From: JAICND01 sp040905905
Lineage (GTDB): Bacteria; Actinomycetota; Acidimicrobiia; Spongiisociales; ZC4RG35
Reading direction: 5' to 3'
Assembly (NCBI GenBank): GCA_040905905.1
Contig: JBBDQN010000011.1
Span: forward strand, 109,296-173,295
Length of the DNA: 64,000 nt
The notes under the pieces are model-generated. The model saw nothing but the letters and a program-made list of their open reading frames with translations. It was not told where the DNA came from and did no database searches. Position 1 is the stretch's first letter. Every line of letters begins with the position of its first letter. The translations under genes and the position numbers were made by a program. Positions 1-6,560 of this stretch are shown here, piece by piece.

Positions 1-3
1 CTG

Positions 4-762
4 GTGATCGGCCTTCTGGACGCCATCGAACAGTTACAGGCGACCGAAAGGCTCGGGGCCCGTCTCGTGGTGGTATCCGAGGAGGAGCGGGGGGTAGGGG
101 CGGTGGTCGATGAAAACGGGAACATCCTGGCGGGGACGCTCCCGGTCGGGTCACCGGACGCTCTGCTGGCCGATGTCGCCCAACTGATGAGCCGGGAGAG
201 ATCGGAGACGCTCACCTACGGTCCGCTCGAGGTTTATGTCGAGACAATCGCTCCCCAGCCCCGGCTCGTGATATTCGGGGCAGTCCACATCGGACAGGAG
301 CTGACGGCCCTGGCTAGCAGGCTTGGGTACCGCGTGGTGGTGAGCGATGCTCGTGCCTCCTTCTTGACCGGGGACCGGTTCCCGGAGGCGGAGCGTTTGG
401 CGCTGGGCTGGCCTGACCAGGTCGAGGTCAACTTTGACCGGCGGACATTTGTGGTGGTCTTGAGTCACGATGCCCGCTTCGAAGAGCCCTTGTGGCCGCG
501 TTTGTTGTCGTCGCCGGTGGCCTACATCGGGGCGATGGGTAGCCGCCTGACGGCCTCCCGGCGACGGGAGCGCCTTCTCGAGACCGGGTTTGCAGTTGAT
601 CAGATCGATCGCATTCACGGTCCTATCGGTCTCCCGATCGGGGCGGTTGCCCCTGGGGAGGTTGCGGTGGCAATCCTGGCCGAGATGACCAGGGCGCGTT
701 ACCGGGTCGAGGAGCCGATGCAGCTCACGGGGCTGGTGCGGGTGCTTGGCCGCGACGAGTAG
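4..762 (+). CDS. xdhC: XdhC/CoxI-family molybdenum cofactor insertion protein
   Basis: Predicted XdhC/CoxI chaperone, which binds molybdenum cofactor and delivers it to molybdenum hydroxylases such as xanthine or CO dehydrogenase. The C-terminal Rossmann domain is clear: a LVIFGAVHIGQEL turn near residue 88, a YIGAMGSR block near 174 and a GPIGLPIGA block near 206. The N-terminal domain is short for the family and the GTG start is only the fourth base of the window, so the gene may be 5'-partial. A MobA-like nucleotidyltransferase starts 9 bases after the stop, forming a cofactor-maturation pair. No hydroxylase structural gene is visible here. Confidence 0.85.
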   Translation: MIGLLDAIEQLQATERLGARLVVVSEEERGVGAVVDENGNILAGTLPVGSPDALLADVAQLMSRERSETLTYGPLEVYVETIAPQPRLVIFGAVHIGQELTALASRLGYRVVVSDARASFLTGDRFPEAERLALGWPDQVEVNFDRRTFVVVLSHDARFEEPLWPRLLSSPVAYIGAMGSRLTASRRRERLLETGFAVDQIDRIHGPIGLPIGAVAPGEVAVAILAEMTRARYRVEEPMQLTGLVRVLGRDE

Positions 763-771
763 CGTCGGCTT

Positions 772-1359
772 GTGATTGCGGCTCTAGTCCTGGCGGCAGG
801 TGGTTCGACGCGGCTAGGGCGCCCGAAGCAGTTGGAGCCTTGGGGAGACACGACCTTGCTCGGTCATGTTCTCCATCTCGTCGAGTTGGCCAAATTCGAC
901 GAGCGGTATCTGGTGCTTGGAGCGCAAACCGACGATGTGCTCGACTCACATGATCTCACCGGATGGACGGTTGTCGAGAACCCCGAGTGGGATCAAGGAC
1001 TCGCCTCCTCTTTACGGGCGGGTCTTGACGCTGTCACCCGATTCTCTCGTTCCGGCGAGGTCGCCATCTTTCTCGGCGATCAACCCGATGTCGATCTCGA
1101 GGTGGTGGAACGCCTGATCCAGACCGCTCGCAAGACAAAGAGGCAGGCAGTAGTGCCCAAGTATCGATACATCTGGAGCAACCCAGTGATCTTGAAGAGG
1201 CCGTTGTGGTCGCGATTGATGAGTCTCGATGGCGACGAAGGAGCGAAGAGGCTGTTGCAAGCGCACCCAGAGTGGGTGGAGGAGGTCTGGTTCGAACAAC
1301 GTCCTCCCCGGGACGTCGACACCGAAAGAGATGTTGGTGACCTTCGGCCTCGGCAATGA
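772..1359 (+). CDS. MobA/MocA-like molybdopterin nucleotidyltransferase
   Basis: 195-residue nucleotidyltransferase of the NTP_transf_3 (MobA/MocA) family, expected to transfer CMP or GMP to molybdopterin for a molybdenum hydroxylase. The signature loop LAAGGSTRLGRPKQL is at residues 7-21, and the metal-binding FLGDQPDV motif is near residue 100. The GTG start has no Shine-Dalgarno sequence but lies 6 bases after TAGCGT (760-765), a candidate -10 box that contains the xdhC stop codon, so it may be both operonic and leaderless. Whether it makes the cytosine or guanine dinucleotide form cannot be told from sequence. Confidence 0.85.
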   Translation: MIAALVLAAGGSTRLGRPKQLEPWGDTTLLGHVLHLVELAKFDERYLVLGAQTDDVLDSHDLTGWTVVENPEWDQGLASSLRAGLDAVTRFSRSGEVAIFLGDQPDVDLEVVERLIQTARKTKRQAVVPKYRYIWSNPVILKRPLWSRLMSLDGDEGAKRLLQAHPEWVEEVWFEQRPPRDVDTERDVGDLRPRQ

Positions 1360-1413
1360 TCGTTTGGTTTAGGTAGAGTCGCCGACCTTCACTTGTTTTT
1401 GGTTTGGAGGATT

Positions 1414-1815
1414 GTGGCTCGAATCGATGAGATCGCCGGCATCGATCCAAGGCTCGCTACCCGGCTGCGCAAGGCCGGCGTTCGCACAACCGAATCGTTG
1501 TTGAAACGGGCCGGAACCAAGGCTGGGCGTGAACAACTTGCCGTCGAGACCGCCCTGGACTCGGACCAGGTGATGCGCTGGGCCCTGCGGGCCGACATCA
1601 TGCGCGTCAAAGGAGTCGGTGGTGAATACGCGGTGCTACTGGAGGCATGCGGCGTCACCACTATTCGTGATCTCCGGCGTCGGAACCCAACGGCCCTGAC
1701 CGCCAAACTCACAGATCACAACGGGCGGAAGCAGATGGTGCGACGCCTCCCCACCGAGAACATGGTTACAGCCTGGATTGAAGGTGCCGCCGTAATCGAA
1801 CCATTGGTTCGATGA
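1414..1815 (+). CDS. DUF4332 helix-hairpin-helix protein
   Basis: 133-residue protein matching the DUF4332 family, which carries tandem helix-hairpin-helix-like repeats. Two repeats are visible: IDPRLATRLRKAGVRTTESLL near the N-terminus and VGGEYAVLLEACGVTTIRDL near residue 70. Such folds usually contact nucleic acid, but the family's role is unknown. The GTG at 1414 is preferred over an upstream TTG because GGAGG (1406-1410) sits just before it. It is one of the fewer genes here with an evident ribosome binding site. It converges on the Lys/Ala-rich protein across a long hairpin. Confidence 0.75.
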   Translation: MARIDEIAGIDPRLATRLRKAGVRTTESLLKRAGTKAGREQLAVETALDSDQVMRWALRADIMRVKGVGGEYAVLLEACGVTTIRDLRRRNPTALTAKLTDHNGRKQMVRRLPTENMVTAWIEGAAVIEPLVR

Positions 1816-1817
1816 TC

Positions 1818-1870
1818 CGTTCTTGTGACGGTTGACCCGTATATGACCCGGGCCAACCGTCACAAGAACG
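1818..1870. terminator. 21-bp-arm hairpin between convergent genes
   Basis: Arms 1818-1838 and 1850-1870 are reverse complements at 20 of 21 positions, with an 11-base loop. It sits between the stop of the DUF4332 gene and that of the Lys/Ala-rich gene, so a shared bidirectional terminator is the simplest reading. Neither side has a T-run. The arm contains TTGTGACGGTTGAC, which partly resembles the arms of the TetR-type operator at 44978, so a protein-binding role is an alternative. Confidence 0.6.
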
Positions 1871-1876
1871 GCAGGA

Positions 1877-2392
1877 TCAAGAAGCCTTCTTGGAAGCTGC
1901 CTTGGGGGCAGCAGCTTTCTTCGTGGTTGTCGACTTCTTGGCGGTTGCTTTGGTTGCGGACGCCTTTTTGGCGGCTGCTTTGGGAGCGGCTGCCTTCTTG
2001 GGGGCGGTCGTAGGGGCAGCCTCGGTCTTGATGGTGGTGGTCACGGACGCCTTGCGGGCGGTGGCGGCCTTCTCCGGACGGAAGCTGGCCCGCCAGGTGG
2101 CGAGCATGTCCTCCAGTTGATCACGCAATCTGCTGACCTGCTCGGAGACTTGTTCAAAGTCGACCTTGGCGGCCAACTCGTCGACCATCTTGCCGTCACT
2201 GAGTCGGCTCACGACCTTCTCACCTTCGGTGGCCCAGACGTTGACCCGCTTGTTGGCGCTCTTGCCGAGACTGTCGGCTTCTTTGCTCAAGGTGGCGCGG
2301 ATCTCGGTGACCCGATCTCCGACCTTGCGGGCGGCCACCACTGGCGCACCCACAGCTGCGTAGAGGGCGGTCTTCGCTTTCATGTTTGTCAT
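1877..2392 (-). CDS. Coiled-coil protein with Lys/Ala-rich tail (HbhA-like)
   Basis: 171 residues in two parts. Residues 1-105 are a predicted alpha-helical, coiled-coil region. Residues 106-171 are a low-complexity tail of KKAAAPKA/KKASATKA repeats resembling mycobacterial HbhA and histone H1-like tails. Such tails bind DNA or sulfated sugars, so nucleoid or cell-surface roles are both possible. The ATG at 2392 has AGGAG just upstream and overlaps the stop of the XRE regulator by 4 bases (ATGA), so the pair is translationally coupled. In Mycobacterium tuberculosis an XRE regulator (Rv0474) likewise precedes hbhA (Rv0475), which supports the assignment. A longer reading frame upstream is a shadow of the regulator gene. 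Confidence 0.75.
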   Translation of the reverse strand: MTNMKAKTALYAAVGAPVVAARKVGDRVTEIRATLSKEADSLGKSANKRVNVWATEGEKVVSRLSDGKMVDELAAKVDFEQVSEQVSRLRDQLEDMLATWRASFRPEKAATARKASVTTTIKTEAAPTTAPKKAAAPKAAAKKASATKATAKKSTTTKKAAAPKAASKKAS

Positions 2393-2844
2393 AGCTCCTG
2401 TCTTTCTTGCGTCGTTCCATCCGGTAAACCGGTCACACTGACCAGCGTCCGGTAAAGGTCCAACATCACTTGTTTTTGTCTTGGCGATAGAACAGTGTCG
2501 GCCTGGATCGCATCCACCACCGGGGGAGGGTTGGGCCCCTCTTCGATCAAACCGGCCCTCGTGTAGAGGGTCTCCGCCGAGATCGATAGTGCCCGGGAAA
2601 GGCGTTTCAAGATCTCCGCCGAAGGTTTGCGAACGCCGCGTTCGATCTGGCTGAGATACGGATTTGAGATCCCCGCTCGTTCGGCCAGTCGGCGCAACGA
2701 GAGGTTGGCCCCTTGTCGATGCCACTTGATAAATCCACCGAGGTCGACGGACTTCTCGCCCGCCGCCTCACCCGGATTGGTGTCGCCGGCCTGCTTGCTG
2801 TTTCTGGCCTGATTGCTGTTTCTGGCCTGCTTGCTATCGCTCAC
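2389..2844 (-). CDS. XRE-family helix-turn-helix regulator (Rv0474-like)
   Basis: 151-residue DNA-binding protein. The HTH spans about residues 37-92 and includes LRRLAERAGISNPYLSQIE and a KPSAEILKRLSRAL helix. A C-terminal SPRQKQVMLDLYRTL segment matches mycobacterial Rv0474-type regulators, which also precede hbhA. The GTG at 2844 is chosen because a strong promoter (-10 at 2852-2857) ends 7 bases before it, making the upstream in-frame ATGs untranscribed. Residues 3-20 come from 18-base tandem units (2790-2843) encoding KQARNS/NQARNS. It probably autoregulates; an inverted repeat lies at 2884-2901. Confidence 0.8.
   Translation of the reverse strand: MSDSKQARNSNQARNSKQAGDTNPGEAAGEKSVDLGGFIKWHRQGANLSLRRLAERAGISNPYLSQIERGVRKPSAEILKRLSRALSISAETLYTRAGLIEEGPNPPPVVDAIQADTVLSPRQKQVMLDLYRTLVSVTGLPDGTTQERQEL
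2790..2843 (-). repeat. 18-base tandem repeat in XRE gene 5' end
   Basis: Units 2790-2807 and 2808-2825 differ at one base; 2826-2843 is a degenerate third copy. They encode KQARNS, NQARNS and a diverged start, directly after the GTG. The unit is a multiple of three, so copy changes would stay in frame. Confidence 0.8.
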
Positions 2845-2851
2845 AAGGCGC

Positions 2852-2880
2852 ATTATATAGCAAGCTGCGTGCAAATGCAA
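2852..2880 (-). promoter_or_regulatory. Promoter of XRE/HbhA-like operon
   Basis: On the minus strand, TTGCAT (2880-2875), a 17-base spacer and a perfect TATAAT (2857-2852), followed after 7 bases by the GTG at 2844. The expected transcription start coincides with that GTG, so the mRNA is predicted to be leaderless. Confidence 0.75.
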
Positions 2881-2883
2881 GCA

Positions 2884-2901
2884 CCCTAGCAAGCACTAGG
2901 G
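2884..2901. promoter_or_regulatory. CCCTAG-N6-CTAGGG inverted repeat, possible operator
   Basis: Perfect 6-bp arms (2884-2889 and 2896-2901), immediately upstream of the -35 box of the XRE gene and just after the stop of the SufR-like gene. AAGCAC is also directly repeated at 2879 and 2891. The position suits an operator for the XRE protein. Confidence 0.45.
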
Positions 2902-2909
2902 TCATGGGC

Positions 2910-3557
2910 TTATCGGGGTTTCACCGAATAGGAGCAGTGGCTGGCACCCGCCACCATGTGGGCAATCCTCTCAACCCGGGCCTCGGGAAGCACCGCGCGG
3001 ATGAACTCGAGCTCACTGCCGCAGGCCTGTCCATAACGAAGGGCGACGCCGAGAATGGCGCAGTTATGTTCGACGATCGTGAAGCTGCCGTCCTTGTTCG
3101 AAAGCGCCTCGGCCAGGTATCCGTCTTCATCGAGGATCCGGGCCAGCTCGGCCACCTTCTCGGCGAAGGTTCCGGTCTTGAGACGCGTGCGGGCACCATC
3201 GATTCGCCGCTGTCGTCTCCTCTTGAAAACTGCGTCGAGCAACCCGGGATCGGCTTCATCGACATAATCGAGAAGCTCGTTGGTCAGCTCGGCATAGGCA
3301 CGTGGATAGAGGGCATCAGCAGCTGCGGTCAACCGGTATTCGTGGCGGGGGCGTCCAGGCCCTGTTCGTTTCTGGCCCACGGCCACCAGCCCGTCCCTTT
3401 GCAGACCGGTGAGCTGTTGGCGCACCGCCGAGACGGTCAGCTCCGCCACCCCGGCGAGATCCTCGACTCCCATTTCACCCGATTTCTTCAGCGCGTTGAG
3501 CAGCGCCCGCCTGGTGGGGGGAAGCGAAGCCAGGGCCGGGTGTTCCGTGATCGGCAC
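2910..3557 (-). CDS. SufR-like Fe-S-sensing transcriptional regulator
   Basis: 215-residue winged-helix regulator. The N-terminal HTH (about residues 10-70) contains LPPTRRALLNALKKSGEMGV and VSAVRQQLTGLQRDGLV. The C-terminal domain keeps three cysteines in the SufR-like arrangement EHNCAI, QACGSE and ASHCSY, which in SufR coordinate a [4Fe-4S] or [2Fe-2S] cluster. SufR usually represses suf genes; none are adjacent, so its target may be the divergent SnoaL/SDR/QueA-like operon. The GTG at 3557 is preferred because TTGAAA-N17-TACGAT ends 6 bases before it, predicting a leaderless mRNA. Confidence 0.75.
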   Translation of the reverse strand: MPITEHPALASLPPTRRALLNALKKSGEMGVEDLAGVAELTVSAVRQQLTGLQRDGLVAVGQKRTGPGRPRHEYRLTAAADALYPRAYAELTNELLDYVDEADPGLLDAVFKRRRQRRIDGARTRLKTGTFAEKVAELARILDEDGYLAEALSNKDGSFTIVEHNCAILGVALRYGQACGSELEFIRAVLPEARVERIAHMVAGASHCSYSVKPR

Positions 3558-3563
3558 CAGGCA

Positions 3564-3592
3564 ATCGTAGGTCGACCGTTCGCTTCTTTCAA
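3564..3592 (-). promoter_or_regulatory. Promoter of SufR-like gene
   Basis: Minus strand TTGAAA (3592-3587), 17-base spacer, TACGAT (3569-3564), then 6 bases to GTG at 3557. It is back-to-back with the promoter for 3644, so one regulator could control both. Confidence 0.65.
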
Positions 3593-3608
3593 TAAAAACA
3601 GGATTTTC

Positions 3609-3637
3609 TTGTTTTTCTATGTCCAGGTTCGTACAGT
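3609..3637 (+). promoter_or_regulatory. Promoter of SnoaL/SDR/QueA-like operon
   Basis: TTGTTT (3609-3614), 17-base spacer, TACAGT (3632-3637), then 6 bases to the TTG at 3644 and 9 to the ATG at 3647. Predicted leaderless. Confidence 0.6.
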
Positions 3638-3643
3638 GCTTTC

Positions 3644-4039
3644 TTGATGAACCGGACTCAGCTGGAGACGTGGGTCGAGGAGCTTCGCCTGGCATGGGAG
3701 CAAGCCGACTCCCATCGCGCCGGCGCCCTCTTCACGATCGATGCCGAGTACCACTCGCACCCTTTCCAACCGCTTCTGGTCGGACGTGACGCCATCGAGG
3801 ACTACTGGAAGCAGGCCACCGCGACTCAGGCAAACATCCGGGTCCGGATGGGAAAGCCGCTGCTCGATGGCGATCGAGCGGTGGTGGAATGGTGGGCGTT
3901 CATGACCGAGACCGGGGTGGAAACCACCGATGCCGGAGCGCTCGTCCTTGAATTTGCAGGCGAGCATTGCCGCCGGCTCCGCGAATACTGGAACATGACG
4001 GAGGGATTCGTCGAGCCACCGCATGGGTGGGGGCAATGA
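3644..4039 (+). CDS. SnoaL/NTF2-like protein
   Basis: 131-residue single-domain protein of the NTF2/SnoaL fold, seen from the N-terminal helix TWVEELRLAWEQAD, the strand-turn HPFQPLLVGRDAIEDYWKQA near residue 42 and the terminal EYWNMTEGF. The family includes enzymes and ligand-binding proteins, so no reaction is assigned. Start may be TTG 3644 or ATG 3647; the promoter spacing suits TTG for a leaderless mRNA. Its stop overlaps the SDR start by 4 bases (ATGA), the first of two such couplings. Confidence 0.75.
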   Translation: MMNRTQLETWVEELRLAWEQADSHRAGALFTIDAEYHSHPFQPLLVGRDAIEDYWKQATATQANIRVRMGKPLLDGDRAVVEWWAFMTETGVETTDAGALVLEFAGEHCRRLREYWNMTEGFVEPPHGWGQ

Positions 4040-4725
4040 GCCAGATTGCGCTTGTCACTGGCGCTTCCCGCGGTTTGGGTCTGGCACTCACCCGGATCCT
4101 CTCCCGAAGCGGATGGGACATCGTGGTGGACGCCCGTGGTTCCGAGGAGCTGAAGGCGGCCATCAGTGACCTCGCCGGAGTCATCCAGGTTCCAGGCGAT
4201 GTCACCGACACCGATCACCGGCAGGCGTTGGCTCGCGCAATCGAGCCCCTTGGCCGGCTCGACCTTCTCGTCAACAATGCTTCTGCCCTCGGTCCGTCGC
4301 CCCAGCCTGGCCTCGCCGGGTACCCGCTTGATGTCCTGCGCCGGGTTTACGAGGTCAACGTCCTGGCTCCGCTCGCATTACTGCAGGAGTTCCTCCCCCT
4401 CCTCCGGCGGAGCCATGGCGTTGTCCTCAACATCACCTCCGACGCCGGAGTCGAGGGGTATCCCGGTTGGGGTGGGTATGGCTCCTCGAAGGCGGCTCTT
4501 GAGCAGATGAGCCGCGTCCTCGCCGCCGAAGAGACCGACCTGCGGGTGTACTGGGTGGATCCGGGTGACATGAACACGACGATGCACCAGGAGGCATATC
4601 CCGGCGAGGACATCTCCGACCGGCCGCCGCCGGAGGAAAGTGTCCCCGGTCTGCTTGCCCTCATAAAAGGCACCATGCCGTCGGGCCGTTATCAGGCCAG
4701 GACGGTTCCGGTGAGCGATCGATGA
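4036..4725 (+). CDS. Short-chain dehydrogenase/reductase
   Basis: 229-residue classical SDR acting on an unknown alcohol or ketone with NAD(P). It has the TGASRGLGLAL cofactor loop at residues 8-18, the NNAS motif near 81 and the catalytic YGSSK near 150 with a preceding serine in the NITSDAG strand. The ATG at 4036 overlaps the SnoaL-like stop and its own stop overlaps the QueA-like start, so all three should be made in fixed ratio. A cytoplasmic role in a short pathway with its neighbours is inferred, but no substrate is suggested by the sequence. Confidence 0.85.
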   Translation: MSQIALVTGASRGLGLALTRILSRSGWDIVVDARGSEELKAAISDLAGVIQVPGDVTDTDHRQALARAIEPLGRLDLLVNNASALGPSPQPGLAGYPLDVLRRVYEVNVLAPLALLQEFLPLLRRSHGVVLNITSDAGVEGYPGWGGYGSSKAALEQMSRVLAAEETDLRVYWVDPGDMNTTMHQEAYPGEDISDRPPPEESVPGLLALIKGTMPSGRYQARTVPVSDR

Positions 4726-5759
4726 TCTCCTCGACGATTGAATTCACGCTGCCCGCAGATCTCGAGCGCGGGCGCCCCCCCGAAGCAGATGGTCGCACCC
4801 GCGACGACGTGCGGTTGATGATCGGAAGCCGGTCGACCGGGACCATCACCCACGACCACTTTCGTTCTATGGCTTCGTATCTGCGAGAGGGCGACGCCCT
4901 GGTCATCAATGTTTCAGCCACCCTGCCGGCGGCTCTGTCTGCCGTCGCCGCCGATGGCACCGAGTTATTGGTCCATCTGTCTTCGCTGTTGCCGGGGGGA
5001 CTGTGGGCTGTCGAGGTACGGACCCCGGACGGATTCGGCTCGGGTCCAGGGCCAGAGCTCGAACCGCAGACACTGACTCTCATGGACGAGGGTCGGGTCG
5101 CTCTGTTATCCCGCCACCCGCGGGTCCGTCGGCTGTGGCTCTCTTCCTTGGAGATCCCCACAGCTCTCGAGGATTACCTCCACAGTCGCGGCCATCCCAT
5201 CCGCTATCGCTACGCCGAGGGTGACTGGCCACTGTCGGCATATCAGACGGTGTATGCCACCGAGCCCGGCTCCGCCGAGATGCCCTCGGCCGGCCGGCCT
5301 TTTACCCCGGAGATCCTCACCAGCATCATCGCCGGAGGTGTGGCGGTGCTTCCGATCACTCTCCATTCGGGGGTGGCCTCGATGGAAGATGGCGAAGAGC
5401 CCATCGAGGAGCGATACCGAGTCCCGGCGGCGACCGCACATATGATCAACGCCCTTCGCCAGGCCGGGGGGCGGGTCGTGGCTGTCGGCACCAGCACGGT
5501 GAGAGCCCTGGAAACGGTTGCCGACCAGACCGGCGCCATCCATCCAGGCTCCGGCTACACCGACCTGATCATCGGGCCTGACCGGCCAATCCGCGCCGTC
5601 GATGCCCTTCTGACCGGGTGGCACGAACCCCGGGCATCACACCTGATGCTGGTGGAGTCGATCGGGGGTCACCCGTTGCTGGCCGAAATGTATAGCCGGG
5701 CCGTCATTGCCGGCTACGCCTGGCACGAATTCGGAGACTCTAGTCTGATCGTGCCCTGA
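4722..5759 (+). CDS. QueA-like SAM-dependent ribosyltransferase-isomerase paralogue
   Basis: 345 residues, close to the usual QueA length. QueA moves the ribosyl part of S-adenosylmethionine onto preQ1-tRNA and isomerises it to epoxyqueuosine. Conserved C-terminal motifs remain: GTSTVRALE near residue 252, TGWHEPRASHLML near 297 and AGYAWHEFGDSSLI at the end. The N-terminal NDTRV-x-PARL motif of classical QueA is replaced by INVSATLPAAL (about residues 62-72). No other queuosine genes are nearby. It is translationally coupled to an SDR, so it may act on a different substrate. It converges on the VIT gene with an 11-base gap. Confidence 0.8.
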   Translation: MISSTIEFTLPADLERGRPPEADGRTRDDVRLMIGSRSTGTITHDHFRSMASYLREGDALVINVSATLPAALSAVAADGTELLVHLSSLLPGGLWAVEVRTPDGFGSGPGPELEPQTLTLMDEGRVALLSRHPRVRRLWLSSLEIPTALEDYLHSRGHPIRYRYAEGDWPLSAYQTVYATEPGSAEMPSAGRPFTPEILTSIIAGGVAVLPITLHSGVASMEDGEEPIEERYRVPAATAHMINALRQAGGRVVAVGTSTVRALETVADQTGAIHPGSGYTDLIIGPDRPIRAVDALLTGWHEPRASHLMLVESIGGHPLLAEMYSRAVIAGYAWHEFGDSSLIVP

Positions 5760-5770
5760 GCGCAGGTTAG

Positions 5771-6484
5771 TTACAGCGCCGAACTCACCAGTCGGCCCAC
5801 AAAGAAAGCGGCGGTTCCGCCGAGACCGGCGATCAGCAGATTCTCGAGACCGGCCACAGTCGGATTGGTGTGGGTGACAAAGGTTTTGATCACCCCGACC
5901 ACGAACAGCGCTACGGCTGCAAGAGCCGCGGCCCAGATCAAACCTCGAGTTGGCGAGCTGGTGAACAGGAAAGGTACGACGGAAGGTACTGACCCCGCCA
6001 GGAACAGGCCGCTCGACACGAACATCGCCTTGAAGGGCGATCTTCGTTCGCTGTCCACCACCCCAAACTCGAGCACCTTCATGGCATTGAGAAGCACCCG
6101 ATCGTCGCGCGAGAAAGCTTTGACCACGGAAGAAAGGTCTTCCTCCGCGACGCCGACATCGCGGATCATCGAATAGAGCTGGGCCACCTCAAGGTTCCGG
6201 AAGTGTTCGATGTGGGTCGCTTCGAGCTGGAGCTCGGAAGCGAGAACCTCCTCCTGCGACTTGGTCGCCAGGTACTCACCGGTGCCCATCGAGACAGCTC
6301 CAGCGATGGCGCCCGCCACCCCGGTGATCAGGACCGTCGCGGTATCGAGCCCTCCGCCAACAACTCCGGCGATTAACAGGATCATCGAGACCAGGCCATC
6401 GTTGATGCCAAGGACCAGGTCTCGCCAGTATTGGCGCGAGGCACCGACGTGTGGAACGTAGTCGATGCGCGCTTCGTTGCTCAT
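5771..6484 (-). CDS. VIT/CCC1-family iron or manganese transporter
   Basis: 237-residue membrane protein of the VIT1/CCC1 family, which exports or sequesters Fe2+ or Mn2+. The first membrane segment carries the family signature YWRDLVLGINDGLVSMILL (about residues 19-37), followed by AGAVSMGTGEYLATKSQ near 63. Four to five hydrophobic segments are visible. The soluble loop after TM2 is short and lacks the ferritin-like domain of some bacterial homologues. Divergent from aroF. Confidence 0.85.
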   Translation of the reverse strand: MSNEARIDYVPHVGASRQYWRDLVLGINDGLVSMILLIAGVVGGGLDTATVLITGVAGAIAGAVSMGTGEYLATKSQEEVLASELQLEATHIEHFRNLEVAQLYSMIRDVGVAEEDLSSVVKAFSRDDRVLLNAMKVLEFGVVDSERRSPFKAMFVSSGLFLAGSVPSVVPFLFTSSPTRGLIWAAALAAVALFVVGVIKTFVTHTNPTVAGLENLLIAGLGGTAAFFVGRLVSSAL

Positions 6485-6560
6485 GGCCCAATGAACATAC
6501 CTGACCGGGCCGGGTTTCTATCGGTCTAGGGTGATCGCCCCCGGAATCCCTGTGTCGTCA

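Noticed and set aside
1796..1812. TCGAACCATTGGTTCGA palindrome as a third copy of the repair-gene operator
   Set aside because: Only the GAACC/GGTTC core is shared. It lies within codons at the end of the DUF4332 gene and the 52-bp context is absent.
1877..2725. 282-residue form of the Lys/Ala-rich protein
   Set aside because: The first 111 codons are an out-of-frame shadow of the XRE regulator; a proper ribosome binding site and ATGA overlap exist at 2392.
2904..3647. 247-codon plus-strand frame opposite the SufR-like gene
   Set aside because: Antisense shadow: the minus-strand frame has a clear HTH and conserved cysteines.
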